DNA of 64,000 bases from a bacterium. GTDB taxonomy: Bacteria; Verrucomicrobiota; Verrucomicrobiia; Limisphaerales; J093. The translations under genes were made by a program, and so were the position numbers. Within the stretch, counting starts at the first letter, position 1. Each line of letters opens with the position of its first letter. Under the pieces are notes generated by a model. It had not been told where the DNA came from. It ran no database searches and was given only the letters and a program-made list of their open reading frames with translations. Shown in pieces: positions 17,310 to 27,800 of the stretch. The stretch lies in assembly GCA_021780105.1 (NCBI GenBank), contig JAJXZJ010000039.1, positions 1-64,000 on the forward strand, in the 5' to 3' direction.

Positions 17310-19964
17310 TTACACCCAGGCCTTGCGCACCAGCCAGGTCTTGATGAGCTGCGTCAGACCCACGTAACACACGAGCGTCAACGCCAGCAGCGGCCAGAAC
17401 TGCCACGGCAGCGGCACGAAACCCAGATACTGCGCCAGCGGCGAAAACGGCAGGAAGGCTCCGATGCCCATGATGGCAATGGTCGTCATGGTCAGTTGCC
17501 AGCTCGCCCGCGACTGGATGAACGGAATCTGGTTCGTGCGGATGACGTGGACGATGAGCGTCTGTGTCATGAGCGATTCCACGAACCAGCCGGTACTGAA
17601 CAGCGCGGCGGCGTAGGTGTGGTCCGAATCAACTGGGTTGGCAAACCGCCTGGCCAGCTCCGGCAGCGCCGGGACCAGGTCGAGGTTGCTGCATTTGAAG
17701 TAAAACCACATCAACGCGTAGGTCGTGTAGTCGAAAATGGAACTGATCGGCCCGATACAAATAATGAACTTGGCAATCTCGCCCATCGCCCATGGACGTG
17801 GCTTGGAAATGATGGCCGAACCGACATTGTCGGTGGGAATCGGCACCTGCGAAAAGTCGTAAAGCAGGTTGTTGGTCAGCACCTGGATCGGCTGCATCGG
17901 CAGAAACTTCAGCCACGCGCTCGCGCCGAGCACGCTGAACATGTTGCCGAAGTTGGAGCTGGCGCCCATGCGGATGTATTTCAAAATGTTGACGAACACT
18001 TTGCGGCCTTCGAGCACGCCTTCTTCCAGCACCATCAGATCCTTCTCCAGCAGGATCATGTCGGCGGATTCCTTGGCGATGTCCACGGCGTTGTCCACCG
18101 ATAACCCCACGTCGGCGGCGCGCAATGCCGGCGCGTCGTTGATGCCGTCGCCCATGAAGCCGACGACGTGCTTGTTGCGTTGCAGCGCCTGCACGACGCG
18201 TTTCTTGTGCGCCGGGGAGAGACGCGCGAACACGTCCGTGGTCTCCACCTCCTTGGCGAGCTGCTCGTCGGTCAGATTTTCCACCTGGCTGCCGAGCAGG
18301 ATTTTTTCGGCTTGAATGCCGACTTCGCTGCACACCTTGCGGGTGACGAGGTCGTTGTCGCCGGTGAGCACCTTCACGGTGACGCCATTTTGCCGCAGCG
18401 CGGTGATGGCCTTGGCGGCGGAATCCTTCGGCGGATCGAGGAAGGCGAGGTAGCCGGTCAGGACGAGTCCGCTTTCGTCGGCCTTGGTGAAGGAGGTCTG
18501 CGCGCCGAGCGTTTTCGTGGCGACGGCGAGCACGCGGAATCCGTCCTCGCTCAACTCATTCACCTGCTGCACCAGGTCGCCAACGAGGATCGGCTCCATC
18601 GGCAGGATTTCGCCGTCGCTTTCGAAGTGCGAACATTTGGCGAACACCGCTTCCGGCGCACCCTTGGTGAGCAACTGGCGCTCGCCGTTCGGCAGCTCGA
18701 TGGCCACGGACATCATGCGGCGCGAAAAGTCGAACGGGATTTCATCCACCATCTTGTATTTGTCGATGCCCAGCTCGCCGTGCAGTTGCTTGTATTTCAG
18801 CACGGCGCGGTCGAGCACGTTCTTCAGGCCGGTCTGGAAATGGCTGATGAGATACGCGTCGCGCAGCACGGCCTCACTCTCGTTTTTGAACACGTCGCAG
18901 TGCAGTTCGAGGATGACGTGGTCAATGGTGAGGGTGCCGGTCTTGTCCGTGCAGAGCACGTCCATCGCGCCGAAGTTCTGGATGGAGTTGAGTTTTTTGA
19001 CGATCACCTTTTTCTTCGACATCGCCAGCGCGCCCTTCGAGAGACAGACGGAAACGATCATCGGCAGCATTTCCGGCGTGAGGCCGACGGCCACGGCCAT
19101 CGCGAAGAAAAACGCGTCCTTCCAATTGTGCTTCATGAAGCCGTTGATGAAAAATACCATCGGCACCATCACCAGCATGAACGTGAGCATCAGCCAGACG
19201 AATTTCTTCACGCCCTTGTCGAACGCGGTTTCGACCTGCTGGCCGGCCAGGCTGCTGGCCATTTTGCCAAAATAGGTCTGGGCGCCGGTGGCAAGGATCA
19301 CCGCCGTGGCCGCACCGCTTTCCACGCTGGTGCCGAGAAAACAGAGGTTCGTGCGCTCGATGGAGGAGACGCTGGCGCGGGTATCGCGCGCGTCATGTTT
19401 TTCCACGGGCAGGGATTCGCCGGTGAGCGTGGCCTGGATGATGAACAAGTCTTTCGCCACCAGCAGCCGCACGTCGCCGGGGATCATGTCGCCGGCGGAC
19501 AGCTTCACCACGTCGCCGGGGACGAGTTGTCGCAGCGGAATTTCCTTCTGCTGCCCTTCGCGCACCACGGTGGCGGTGACCTTGATCATCGCCTTGAGTT
19601 TCGCCGCCGCATTGTTGGCCTTCGTCTCCTGCACGAAGCGCAGCGTTACGCCGAGGACCACCATGATCAGCATCAACGTCCCGCCAGGAACATCGTGGGT
19701 GGCATACGACAGGATGGACAGAACGGTCAGCAGAATCACCAGCGGGTTGCGGACGGCGACCCACAGCCGGTGCAGCCACTCGTGCCGGCTTTCCTGGCCG
19801 ACCTCGTTGGGTCCGTGTTGCTCCAGCCGCGCCGCTGCCTCTTCTTCGGTCAGGCCGGTGGCCGACGTGCCCAGTCGCTGCAGCACGTCGGCGATTTCCT
19901 TCGTCGCCGCGTCGTGAATGGGATCGGTCGCACGATTGGCTGTTGAATCCATCAAACTAGGCAT
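17310..19964 (-). CDS. mgtA: Magnesium-translocating P-type ATPase
   Basis: 884 residues, the usual MgtA/MgtB length. It shows the TGES actuator loop (ATLTGESLPVEK), the phosphorylation site CTDKTGTLTIDH, the hinge MGDGINDAPALRAADVGLSV and about ten membrane helices. The N-terminal EEEAAARLEQHGPNEVGQE is the cation-ATPase N domain. The set of motifs and the C-terminal helices place it with P3B-type magnesium importers. The first ATG (19964) is kept, but the ATG at 19952 four codons later is equally plausible. No magnesium-sensing leader structure was seen in the 142 nt upstream. Confidence 0.93.
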   Translation of the reverse strand: MPSLMDSTANRATDPIHDAATKEIADVLQRLGTSATGLTEEEAAARLEQHGPNEVGQESRHEWLHRLWVAVRNPLVILLTVLSILSYATHDVPGGTLMLIMVVLGVTLRFVQETKANNAAAKLKAMIKVTATVVREGQQKEIPLRQLVPGDVVKLSAGDMIPGDVRLLVAKDLFIIQATLTGESLPVEKHDARDTRASVSSIERTNLCFLGTSVESGAATAVILATGAQTYFGKMASSLAGQQVETAFDKGVKKFVWLMLTFMLVMVPMVFFINGFMKHNWKDAFFFAMAVAVGLTPEMLPMIVSVCLSKGALAMSKKKVIVKKLNSIQNFGAMDVLCTDKTGTLTIDHVILELHCDVFKNESEAVLRDAYLISHFQTGLKNVLDRAVLKYKQLHGELGIDKYKMVDEIPFDFSRRMMSVAIELPNGERQLLTKGAPEAVFAKCSHFESDGEILPMEPILVGDLVQQVNELSEDGFRVLAVATKTLGAQTSFTKADESGLVLTGYLAFLDPPKDSAAKAITALRQNGVTVKVLTGDNDLVTRKVCSEVGIQAEKILLGSQVENLTDEQLAKEVETTDVFARLSPAHKKRVVQALQRNKHVVGFMGDGINDAPALRAADVGLSVDNAVDIAKESADMILLEKDLMVLEEGVLEGRKVFVNILKYIRMGASSNFGNMFSVLGASAWLKFLPMQPIQVLTNNLLYDFSQVPIPTDNVGSAIISKPRPWAMGEIAKFIICIGPISSIFDYTTYALMWFYFKCSNLDLVPALPELARRFANPVDSDHTYAAALFSTGWFVESLMTQTLIVHVIRTNQIPFIQSRASWQLTMTTIAIMGIGAFLPFSPLAQYLGFVPLPWQFWPLLALTLVCYVGLTQLIKTWLVRKAWV

Positions 19965-20106
19965 AAGGCAATGGGCTATCCGGGCGTCAGCCGGCCGCTA
20001 CGCTGTCCGGTCCCAAGCCTCGCGTCCACCCCAAAGTTGTTGTCGCAATGGAATCCTCGCCACCGGCCGACAATGCTCCGCGCGGAGGCCGCGTTTGCCG
20101 CTTCGT

Positions 20107-22062
20107 TCAGGCATAGACGCGGATCTCGTAAACCCGCGCGATGGCGTCGCCGTTCGTGGCCTGGATCTGCAGGCGCAACGCTTGCGCGTTCACCGGCGCA
20201 AAGGTATGTCGCACCAGGCGCTGATGATTGCCGCGCCCGCGGGCCAGCTCACGCCAGCCGCCGTCCGCCGCCGGCCGGTAGCTCAGCGTGTAGTCGCGCA
20301 CCGTCTCCGGCTGCGGCCCGCGGATGATCTGGCGGTTCGTCGCGTCCGACGCCGAAAGCGTCAGTTCCCGGTGAAACCCGGTGTCGAACGTGAGCTGCAC
20401 TTGAGCAATCCGCTGGGGCTTCACCCAGGCCAGCTCCAGCCACGGCTCGCCGTCGTCGAACCTGGCTCCCCACCGGTGCGTCCAGTCGCCTCCCATGTCC
20501 CGCACAAAACCGTCAATGACGAATTCGGGTCGCGAGAGGTCGTGCGCGCTGGAAGCGGTGACTTTGGCCTGGCGCGCAAGGTCGAGTGGATCCTCGTTGC
20601 GGCGGCTCTTCAGCGTCTGGTCGTCGCGGAGCAGCGTTTGCTGGAGTTCGCGCAGGCGGGCCTTGTCTTCGTAAAGCTGGCGCGGCTTCAGGCCATCTCG
20701 GATGCACAGCGCGGCCGCCGTGCCCACAGCCTGGCCGATCACCGAGCAGGTGGCCATCACGCGCGTGGAACTGAAGGCCACGTGGCTGGCGCCGATGTTC
20801 CGGCCGGCCATCCAGAGATTGCCAAGGCTGCGACTGTGCAGGCACCGCAGCGGGATGCTGTAAACCTCGGGCAACGGCACCGAACGAAACGGCCGCTCCG
20901 TCCACGCGTCGAAGCCCGACGGTGGATGATCGTCCATCGGCCAGCCGCCGATCGCCACCGCGTCCTCCGGTTCGCCATGCCTGCCTTCGAGGTCGGCCTG
21001 CGTGAGCACGTAATCGCCCACGATCCGGCGGCTCTCGCGCTTGCCGGGAATGAAGCCGATCCAGTCCATGCCCCAGTTCGCGCTGTCGGGCTTGTCGCCG
21101 GAGTTTTTGATGTAGTCCCAAACGCCCAGCACGATCGAGAGCAGCTCAAACCGGATACGCTCGTTGTCGCGAATCGAGTTCATCTGCCCGCCCCATTCGA
21201 TCCACCAATAGCCGTATTCCCACGTCGAAATGCCGCGGAACTTGAGCGTCTCCTTCGTGACTTTGCGGGCCCAGACCGGCGGCGTGAAGGGGATGGGCCG
21301 GCCATGATCGCGCGCTGTGAAAAGAATGCTGCTGCCCTGCGTGTGATGGTCAGCCTTGTCGTAGGCCAGCGATTCGCCGAACTCGCTCTTCGCCTCGCGG
21401 CCTTGCCGCATTTCCGCGCCCGCCTCGAGCGCCAGGCGGCAATCGCCGGTGCAATCCAGGAACTGCCGCGCGGTGATCCGATACAGGTGTTCGGTTTTGT
21501 CGCAGCGGGCAAGCACGCGCTGGATCAAACCATTCTTCGTCTCCGCGGCGAAGAGCGTGGTGTCGAGCAGCAAGGTGACGTTCGGCTCGCGCTTGACCTT
21601 GTCGTAAAGCAGCAGGTCCCAAAGCTCGAAGCTGCGGTGCGGATTGTTGACCGCGTCGTCGAGGCGGAATTCCTCGATCAACCCACCCTCACGCCAGCCC
21701 GGCCGAGCGCCGTGGCAATTGGCGCCGACGATGTGCATCTTCACCTCGCTGCTGGCGTTGCCGCCGAGTCGCGAGCGGTCCTGCACGAGCACCACCTTCG
21801 CCCCATGCCGCGCCGCAGCCACCGCCGCACACACGCCCGCCATGCCGCCGCCGGCCACGAAGACATCGCAGTCCAGGTCCACCAGCTCCATGTGCGGCTC
21901 GCCGGCGAAACGGCTGCCGTCCGGGGTCGTGGGCGCGATGCGCTCAAATTCGCCGGCAATGGCGTCGTGCGAAGGCGGTTCAGCCGCAGGGCCATCGGCC
22001 TTCACCAACACCGAGTAGCCGGCCAACCCGCCGGTCAGGGAGAGAAAATCGCGTCGCTTCAT
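20107..22062 (-). CDS. Tat-exported FAD-dependent oxidoreductase with C-terminal carbohydrate-binding-like region
   Basis: 651 residues from ATG 22062, chosen because MKRRDFLSLTGGLAGYSVLV is a typical signal of exported Verrucomicrobial enzymes. The FAD-binding Rossmann motif DCDVFVAGGGMAGVCAAVAA sits near residue 60. The FAD_oxidored (PF12831) pattern continues with LGGNASSEVKMHIVGANCHG and the late GRNIGASHVAFSSTRVMATC. The last 140 residues resemble an F5/8-type sugar-binding domain. The substrate is unknown; such proteins accompany glycan degradation. It is 5 nt downstream of the DUF2961 gene and probably in its operon. Confidence 0.86.
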   Translation of the reverse strand: MKRRDFLSLTGGLAGYSVLVKADGPAAEPPSHDAIAGEFERIAPTTPDGSRFAGEPHMELVDLDCDVFVAGGGMAGVCAAVAAARHGAKVVLVQDRSRLGGNASSEVKMHIVGANCHGARPGWREGGLIEEFRLDDAVNNPHRSFELWDLLLYDKVKREPNVTLLLDTTLFAAETKNGLIQRVLARCDKTEHLYRITARQFLDCTGDCRLALEAGAEMRQGREAKSEFGESLAYDKADHHTQGSSILFTARDHGRPIPFTPPVWARKVTKETLKFRGISTWEYGYWWIEWGGQMNSIRDNERIRFELLSIVLGVWDYIKNSGDKPDSANWGMDWIGFIPGKRESRRIVGDYVLTQADLEGRHGEPEDAVAIGGWPMDDHPPSGFDAWTERPFRSVPLPEVYSIPLRCLHSRSLGNLWMAGRNIGASHVAFSSTRVMATCSVIGQAVGTAAALCIRDGLKPRQLYEDKARLRELQQTLLRDDQTLKSRRNEDPLDLARQAKVTASSAHDLSRPEFVIDGFVRDMGGDWTHRWGARFDDGEPWLELAWVKPQRIAQVQLTFDTGFHRELTLSASDATNRQIIRGPQPETVRDYTLSYRPAADGGWRELARGRGNHQRLVRHTFAPVNAQALRLQIQATNGDAIARVYEIRVYA

Positions 22063-22067
22063 GCTGG

Positions 22068-23129
22068 CTAAGGTTTCTTCGCTGCCGACTGGTCCGTCGC
22101 TGTGGCCCAACTCAACCGCTCCGCCACGCCGGGCAATTGGGGGAACGGCGCGTGCGGCTCGGTTTGATACCAGTAGGCCACGCTGTAATAATCATTCCCG
22201 CTGCGGAAGGGCGGCACGCCGTTGCCCTGTTCGATTTGAAACCGGATGGATTTGCGGAAGGTCACCGGGTCCGGCACATGCCAGCGATAAGCGGTGGTAA
22301 ACGGCTCTTCCAGCAGCGGCACGCCGAAATACGGAAAACACCCCGCGCGCAGGCCGTAAGACTCGCAGAAGTAGTCTTCCGAGCCGGTCCCGTGCATCGC
22401 CTCCTGACCGTCAATGAACACGATCTCATCGCCTTCGCCCCACCAGCCGCCGTCGTTGTTTTTCACGCTCAACAGGCAGCCGATCAGGTGCCCGCAGCCG
22501 CGCGCCTCCAGAATCGTGTAAGGCCCGGCGGGCGGCGGCGTTCCCTGCCGGTATTGCGCGTGGAAGTAACCCTGGTTACGCGGCGCGTGGCGGTAACTCC
22601 GGTAGTTCACTTCGAACCAGTGCCGGCTCGGTTCCTTGCCCTCGTTGGTGATGGTGATTCGCGCCGAGCGCGCGAACGGCATCGGAATGTAGCAATTTCG
22701 CGCCGCGCCCATCGCCGCCGCGTTGGTCGCGCCACCGGGTTGCTGGTCAATGCACAGCAACGCGGAGGCGAACTTCTCCGTGAACCCGAAGCCGACGCCG
22801 AAGAAATCCCCCACGGGCACCTCCACGCTCGGCGTCGTCTCGCCGTCCCAAAACATCCGGAGGACGTGGAGTTGGAGATGATGCGGCTCGCGGCTGGTGA
22901 TGTTGTCGCGGAAATGCACGATGCAGCCCGGCCCGTGAATGTCTGCTAGCACGAGCGTTCCGCCCGGCGGCAGATCGCGCCAGTCGGCGTTGCCGCCCGT
23001 CGGGTCGGCGGACGTAATCCGGTGCGACGTGAAATCGTGCAACGCCGGCAGGCTGGCCGCCAAATCCTCCTGCGAGAAAACGGGGTACACGCCAAGTAGC
23101 AACGCGCAACCGAAGGCAGTGATGTTCAT
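22068..23129 (-). CDS. Exported DUF2961 protein
   Basis: 353 residues from ATG 23129, giving a signal peptide (MNITAFGCALLLGVYPVFSQ); the longer frame adds 54 Arg-rich residues antisense to the opposing gene. The body matches DUF2961, a beta-sandwich family now linked to glycoside hydrolases: TLVLADIHGPGCIVHFRDNI, RMFWDGETTPSVEVPVGDFF, YIPMPFARSARITITNEG and DGQEAMHGTGSEDYFCESYG. The acidic residues in GTGSEDY are the likely functional site, which is inference from family conservation. It is divergent from the Gfo/Idh/MocA gene with 152 nt between their starts. Confidence 0.85.
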   Translation of the reverse strand: MNITAFGCALLLGVYPVFSQEDLAASLPALHDFTSHRITSADPTGGNADWRDLPPGGTLVLADIHGPGCIVHFRDNITSREPHHLQLHVLRMFWDGETTPSVEVPVGDFFGVGFGFTEKFASALLCIDQQPGGATNAAAMGAARNCYIPMPFARSARITITNEGKEPSRHWFEVNYRSYRHAPRNQGYFHAQYRQGTPPPAGPYTILEARGCGHLIGCLLSVKNNDGGWWGEGDEIVFIDGQEAMHGTGSEDYFCESYGLRAGCFPYFGVPLLEEPFTTAYRWHVPDPVTFRKSIRFQIEQGNGVPPFRSGNDYYSVAYWYQTEPHAPFPQLPGVAERLSWATATDQSAAKKP

Positions 23130-23281
23130 GCCGGGCAGTGTGCCGTCACCGGCAAGGGGTGACAAGGCTGCGCGAAAGCATCTTCGTTTTGGCATTCTCG
23201 CGTTGCCTCGTTGTGGCAGCGCGCCATGCGCCGTCGACGCTTGCGCTTGACGGTTCGCGCGCTGTGGCTCTGAATCCCGGC

Positions 23282-24631
23282 ATGACCACAACGCGTTTTG
23301 AGATTTCCCGCCGCTCGTTCCTGCAACACTGCGCTGCCACCGCCGCTGCCGCCGGGTTGCCGGCGTGGTTTGTCGAGCGCGACCTCTCCGCCGCCGAGCC
23401 GTCGCGCCGGCCGCTCGGCCCGAACGACCGTGCCGCCATCGCGCTCGTTGGTTGCGGGGGCATGGGCCGCGGCGACGCCGGGAACGCCCAGCGCTTCGGC
23501 GACATTGTGGCCGTGTGCGACGTGGACGCCAACCACGCCGCCGCCGCCGCGAAGCAGTTCACCAAGGGTGGCAAGACGCCGGCGCAGTTCGGCGATTTCC
23601 GCAAGCTGCTGGAACGCGACGACGTGCAGGTGATCATTCAGGCGTGTCCGGACCATTGGCACACGCTGGTCAATCTCGCCGCGATCAAGGCCGGCAAGGA
23701 CGTGTATGGCGAGAAGCCGCTCACGCTGACGATTGACGAGGGCAGGCGGATGGTGAAGACCGTCCGCGAAGCGAAGGCCGTGTTTCAGACCGGCACGCAA
23801 CAGCGGAGCGACAACCGTTTCCGGCTCGCGTGCGAACTGGTTCGCAACGGCCGTCTCGGCAAGCTGCAACAGGTGACGGTGTTTCTGCCGGCGGGGTTGC
23901 GCGGCGGGCCGTTTGCAAGTTCGCCGGTGCCCGCGGAGTTGAACTGGGATTTCTGGCTCGGCCAGGCGCCGAAGGTGGATTACGTGAAGGAACGCTGTCA
24001 CACGACGTTCCGCTATTGGTTTGATTATTCCGGCGGCACGATGACCGACTGGGGCGCACACCACAATGACATCGCCCGCTGGGCCATCGGCCTCGAAGGT
24101 CCGAGCGGGATCGAGGGCAAGGTGCTCGCTGAGCCGGTGCCCGGCGGCTACACGGCGTTCAGCGAATATGAAGTCACGTTCACGTGGGCCAATGGCGTCC
24201 GGCATGTCGCCAAGACCACGAAGGACGACAACATTTTCGGCGGCATCGTGAACCAGAACGGCCAGCGCAACGGCATCAAGTTCGAGGGCACCGACGGCTG
24301 GATTTGGGTGACACGCGGCGACATCGAGGCGAGCAAGGATGAACTCCTCACCACGCCGTTGCCGGACGGTGGCATTCGGCTCGAACACAGCGCCGATCAC
24401 ATGGGCAACTTCTTCGCCTGCGTCCGCTCACGCCAGGATCCCATCGCCCGTGTCGAAGTCGGCCACCGGTCGGCGTCGCTTTGCCATCTCGCAGCCATTT
24501 CCCTGCGCCTGCGCCGGAAACTGCAATGGGACGCGGACCAGGAAGCATTCGTCGGCGACGGCGCCACGGAAGCGAACGCAATGGTCGCGCGCGACATGCG
24601 GCCGCCTTACGACTACTCGTTCATCGGCTGA
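23282..24631 (+). CDS. Tat-exported Gfo/Idh/MocA family oxidoreductase
   Basis: 449 residues from ATG 23282, which gives the Tat-like signal ISRRSFLQHCAATAAAAGLP. The NAD-binding motif AIALVGCGGMGRGDAGNA is intact. The catalytic EKP appears as DVYGEKPLTLTIDEGRRMVK, and the later histidine pattern is in GTMTDWGAHHNDIARWAIGL. The family oxidises or reduces sugars and inositols; exported members carry tightly bound cofactor. With the divergent DUF2961 and FAD oxidoreductase genes and the DUF1080 gene 17 kb away it suggests keto-sugar chemistry outside the cytoplasm. Confidence 0.9.
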   Translation: MTTTRFEISRRSFLQHCAATAAAAGLPAWFVERDLSAAEPSRRPLGPNDRAAIALVGCGGMGRGDAGNAQRFGDIVAVCDVDANHAAAAAKQFTKGGKTPAQFGDFRKLLERDDVQVIIQACPDHWHTLVNLAAIKAGKDVYGEKPLTLTIDEGRRMVKTVREAKAVFQTGTQQRSDNRFRLACELVRNGRLGKLQQVTVFLPAGLRGGPFASSPVPAELNWDFWLGQAPKVDYVKERCHTTFRYWFDYSGGTMTDWGAHHNDIARWAIGLEGPSGIEGKVLAEPVPGGYTAFSEYEVTFTWANGVRHVAKTTKDDNIFGGIVNQNGQRNGIKFEGTDGWIWVTRGDIEASKDELLTTPLPDGGIRLEHSADHMGNFFACVRSRQDPIARVEVGHRSASLCHLAAISLRLRRKLQWDADQEAFVGDGATEANAMVARDMRPPYDYSFIG

Positions 24632-24850
24632 GGTCGTGGCCGGTTCGGACGATGGTTCAAGGCCGGGGCAAGGGGATGCCATCTTTTGCCAACGGCCCGT
24701 CACTTTTTCGGTAACGAATTTGCGGTTTTGCTTCTGAGGCGGGTGTATGCACAATACCGCACCATGTTCGTCCGGTCGAAGCTGCCGGAAACGCGCCGCG
24801 ACGCCACGCCACCGGGACGGCGGCGCCGGCTTCATCACTGAGAGGTTGCC

Positions 24851-27800
24851 ATGACCGCTTCCATCTTCGCGATGCTGGGCCTCAGCGGTGGTGAGTTGAT
24901 CATTATTCTGCTCGTCGGGCTGTTTTCCTTCGTGCTGTTGCCGGCGTCGCTCGTCATCGGCGTGATCTCCCTCATCCGGTTTCTGGAGAAACGAGGCGGC
25001 AAACCACCGCCGCCGGCTGCGCCACCACCCCCCGCGGCGCCTGCCACGCCGCCGAAATGTCCGCAATGCGGCACGCCGTTGCCCGCCGGCACGCTGGGCG
25101 GGCTTTGTCCGGCCTGCCTGTTGCGACACGGCGTCACCGACACCGCCACGCAGTCGGAGGGCAAACCGCCCGCGCCGCTGCCCGTGGCCGAGGTTGCCGC
25201 GCTGTTCCCGCAGCTCGAAATCCTGGAACTCATCGGACAGGGCGGCATGGGGGCGGTTTACAAGGCCCGCCAGCCGGCGCTCGACCGCGTGGTGGCGTTG
25301 AAGCTGCTGCCGGCGCGGACGACCGCCGATCCCGGTTTCGCCGAGCGGTTCAACCGTGAGGCCCGCGCGCTGGCGCGGCTGAGCCACCCGCACATCGTCG
25401 GCATTTACGACTTCGGCGTCGCCGGCGGGATGAACTATTTCCTGATGGAATTCGTGGACGGCGTGAACCTGCGCCAGCTTCAGCGCTCCGGCCGCATGTC
25501 GCCGCGCGAGGCGCTCCAGATCGTGCCGCAGATTTGCGACGCGCTCCAATACGCGCACGACGAGGGCATCGTCCACCGCGACATCAAGCCGGAGAACGTG
25601 CTTGTGGACCGCAAAGGCCGCGTGAAAATCGCGGACTTTGGCCTGGCGAGAATTCTCGGCGGCGAGACGCCGGACTTCCGCCTCACCGGCGAAGGGCAGG
25701 TGATGGGCACGCCGCATTACATGGCGCCGGAGCAGGTGGAACATCCGTTGACGGTGGACCATCGCGCCGACATTTACGCGCTGGGCGTGGTGTTTTACGA
25801 GATGCTCACCGGCGAACTGCCGCTGGGCAAGTTCCCGCCGCCCTCGCACAAAGTGCAGGTGGACGTGCGGCTGGACGAGGTCGTCCTGCACGCGCTGGAG
25901 AAGGAACCGGAGCGTCGCTACCAGTACGCCAGCGAGGTGAAGACCGCGGTGGAAGGCGTGGCCACCGCACCTTCCGCACCGCAACCTCCGCCATTTCCTC
26001 CCCTCTCTGGCGGTGAGAGTCACCGGCAGACCGTTTGGCCAACGGGTTCCGACCTCCGCTCGCGGTATGCCCTCGTAGCCCTCGGTCTGTTCCTGGCGGG
26101 AACCTTCGGCACCTTGCTGCTGATGACACTGTCGCCCCGCCACGATATGGCGCTGGTCTTTGGCGGTCTTGCGCTGGCGATGGCCTTGGTTTTTGGCCTC
26201 TTGAGTTGGCGGGAACGCCTGGGCAAAGGCGTGGTGATTGCCACGGCGCTCGTCCTCGTCGGTTGCGCGATCACGGTTGCCATCCTTACGACGGGGTTCT
26301 TACTCGCCCGAGATCGGCGAGCGGTCCGGGAATCGCTCGTGCGAGAGCAAGTCATGGCGGAACAACGAAGGGCGGAAGTGACCGCGCGTTTGCGCGCTGG
26401 TATTGGCAAAGAGTCAAGCTTCGGCCCGGTGATGGAGCGGGTGATGCAAGCGCGGGGAACCGGGACCAATTCGTTCCTGAATCTGGAAACCGGCCAGTTG
26501 CTCACGCCGCCGCCGGAAGTCGTCACTTCGCTGGCAGCCAGCCAACCGGGCGACGACGTGGAACGCTTCTGGCAAGGGCTGGATATTCTGGAAAACACGC
26601 GGCCCTCCCGCTACGTGGCCTGGCTGCGCGACAGCGGCGCCGACCTCATGTTCAACGGGCGCGGGCAGATCATCGCGTTTGACGGAAGTTTTGCCGTTGC
26701 CCACGGAGAACATGCGACCAACTGGGATGACTGGTCGGGCCTGTCGCCGGCGATGACGCGCGCCGCGTTGAAGGCGATCGAAGGCGCGATGCGAAACTCA
26801 CAAAGCGGCGCCACCACCGTCACCCTGATGACGAATGCGAGTCATTACAGTTATACCTCGGCGATGAAACTGGGGTCGCGGCACGGTGGCTTGTCGGCCA
26901 ACCTGCTCACGCGCGAACAGTCCGTGACCTGGTTTTTCAAGACGCGTCAAGGCCACGAAGGCATTTTGCAAATCACCGGCTTCACTGACAGCCCGCCGGG
27001 CGTGAGGGTCCGCTACAAGCTCATCAAAGCGGGTCAACTGGTGGCGTCCGACGCGCCGGCTTCGTCCGTCCGCGCCTGGTGCTCGACCGATCCTTACGTT
27101 GCGCCGGATTTCTATGGCTATTTCCCCGATGACGCCGAAGGCGGTCGCAAGCTGGACGACTTGATGAAGAATCCCAACACGCAACCGCGTTCCGATACCG
27201 AAATTCTTCAGACAGTGCGCGCCGGGTTGCGCCGTACACACGAACATCCGCTGAACATCCTGCGCTGGATTGGAAACAGCTACATCTGGGGCGTCCAGCC
27301 GCAAAGCCCGGACGCCATCGAACTCATGTATCACGCGACGGCGTGCCCGGATGAGCAGAAGATGGTCCGGCACTGGGCGGTCTATTTCGGCCTGTCGGTG
27401 GTCCAGCCCAAGCCCCCGGCCGTGCTGCATGCACTGGCCGACCTCTGCATGAGAGTGGACGATCCAAACGACTTGGACCGCGTGGCGTGGGGCGTGAAGT
27501 CGCAGTCAGCCGAGTTCCTCTCATTTGTGAAACCTTACCAGGAAGCGACGAACCCGGCCGACCGCGAGAAGGCCCGCCTCGTCACCGAAATCATCGCCGG
27601 CCGGACGAATGCCTTCGAATGGGCGGCGGCGCGCGCCAAGGAGCGGGCGCAGCGGCTGTTCACCGGCGAGTTGCCGGACATCCGAAGCAAACTGACCGCG
27701 GGAACATCGGCGGAGAGGCTGGCGACCCTGCAACACGTCGCCAAGGAGAGCATCACCAGCATCATGGATGATACCTTCATCGCGGCTTATGCCCATGGCG

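Noticed and set aside
18168-19946. A 592-codon frame on the plus strand opposite the P-type ATPase gene.
   Set aside because: His/Arg/Gly-rich composition typical of an antisense shadow in GC-rich DNA; the minus strand carries an intact ATPase.
19965-20106. Possible magnesium riboswitch or leader upstream of the mgtA-type gene.
   Set aside because: No M-box-like or leader-peptide pattern was recognised in these 142 nt.
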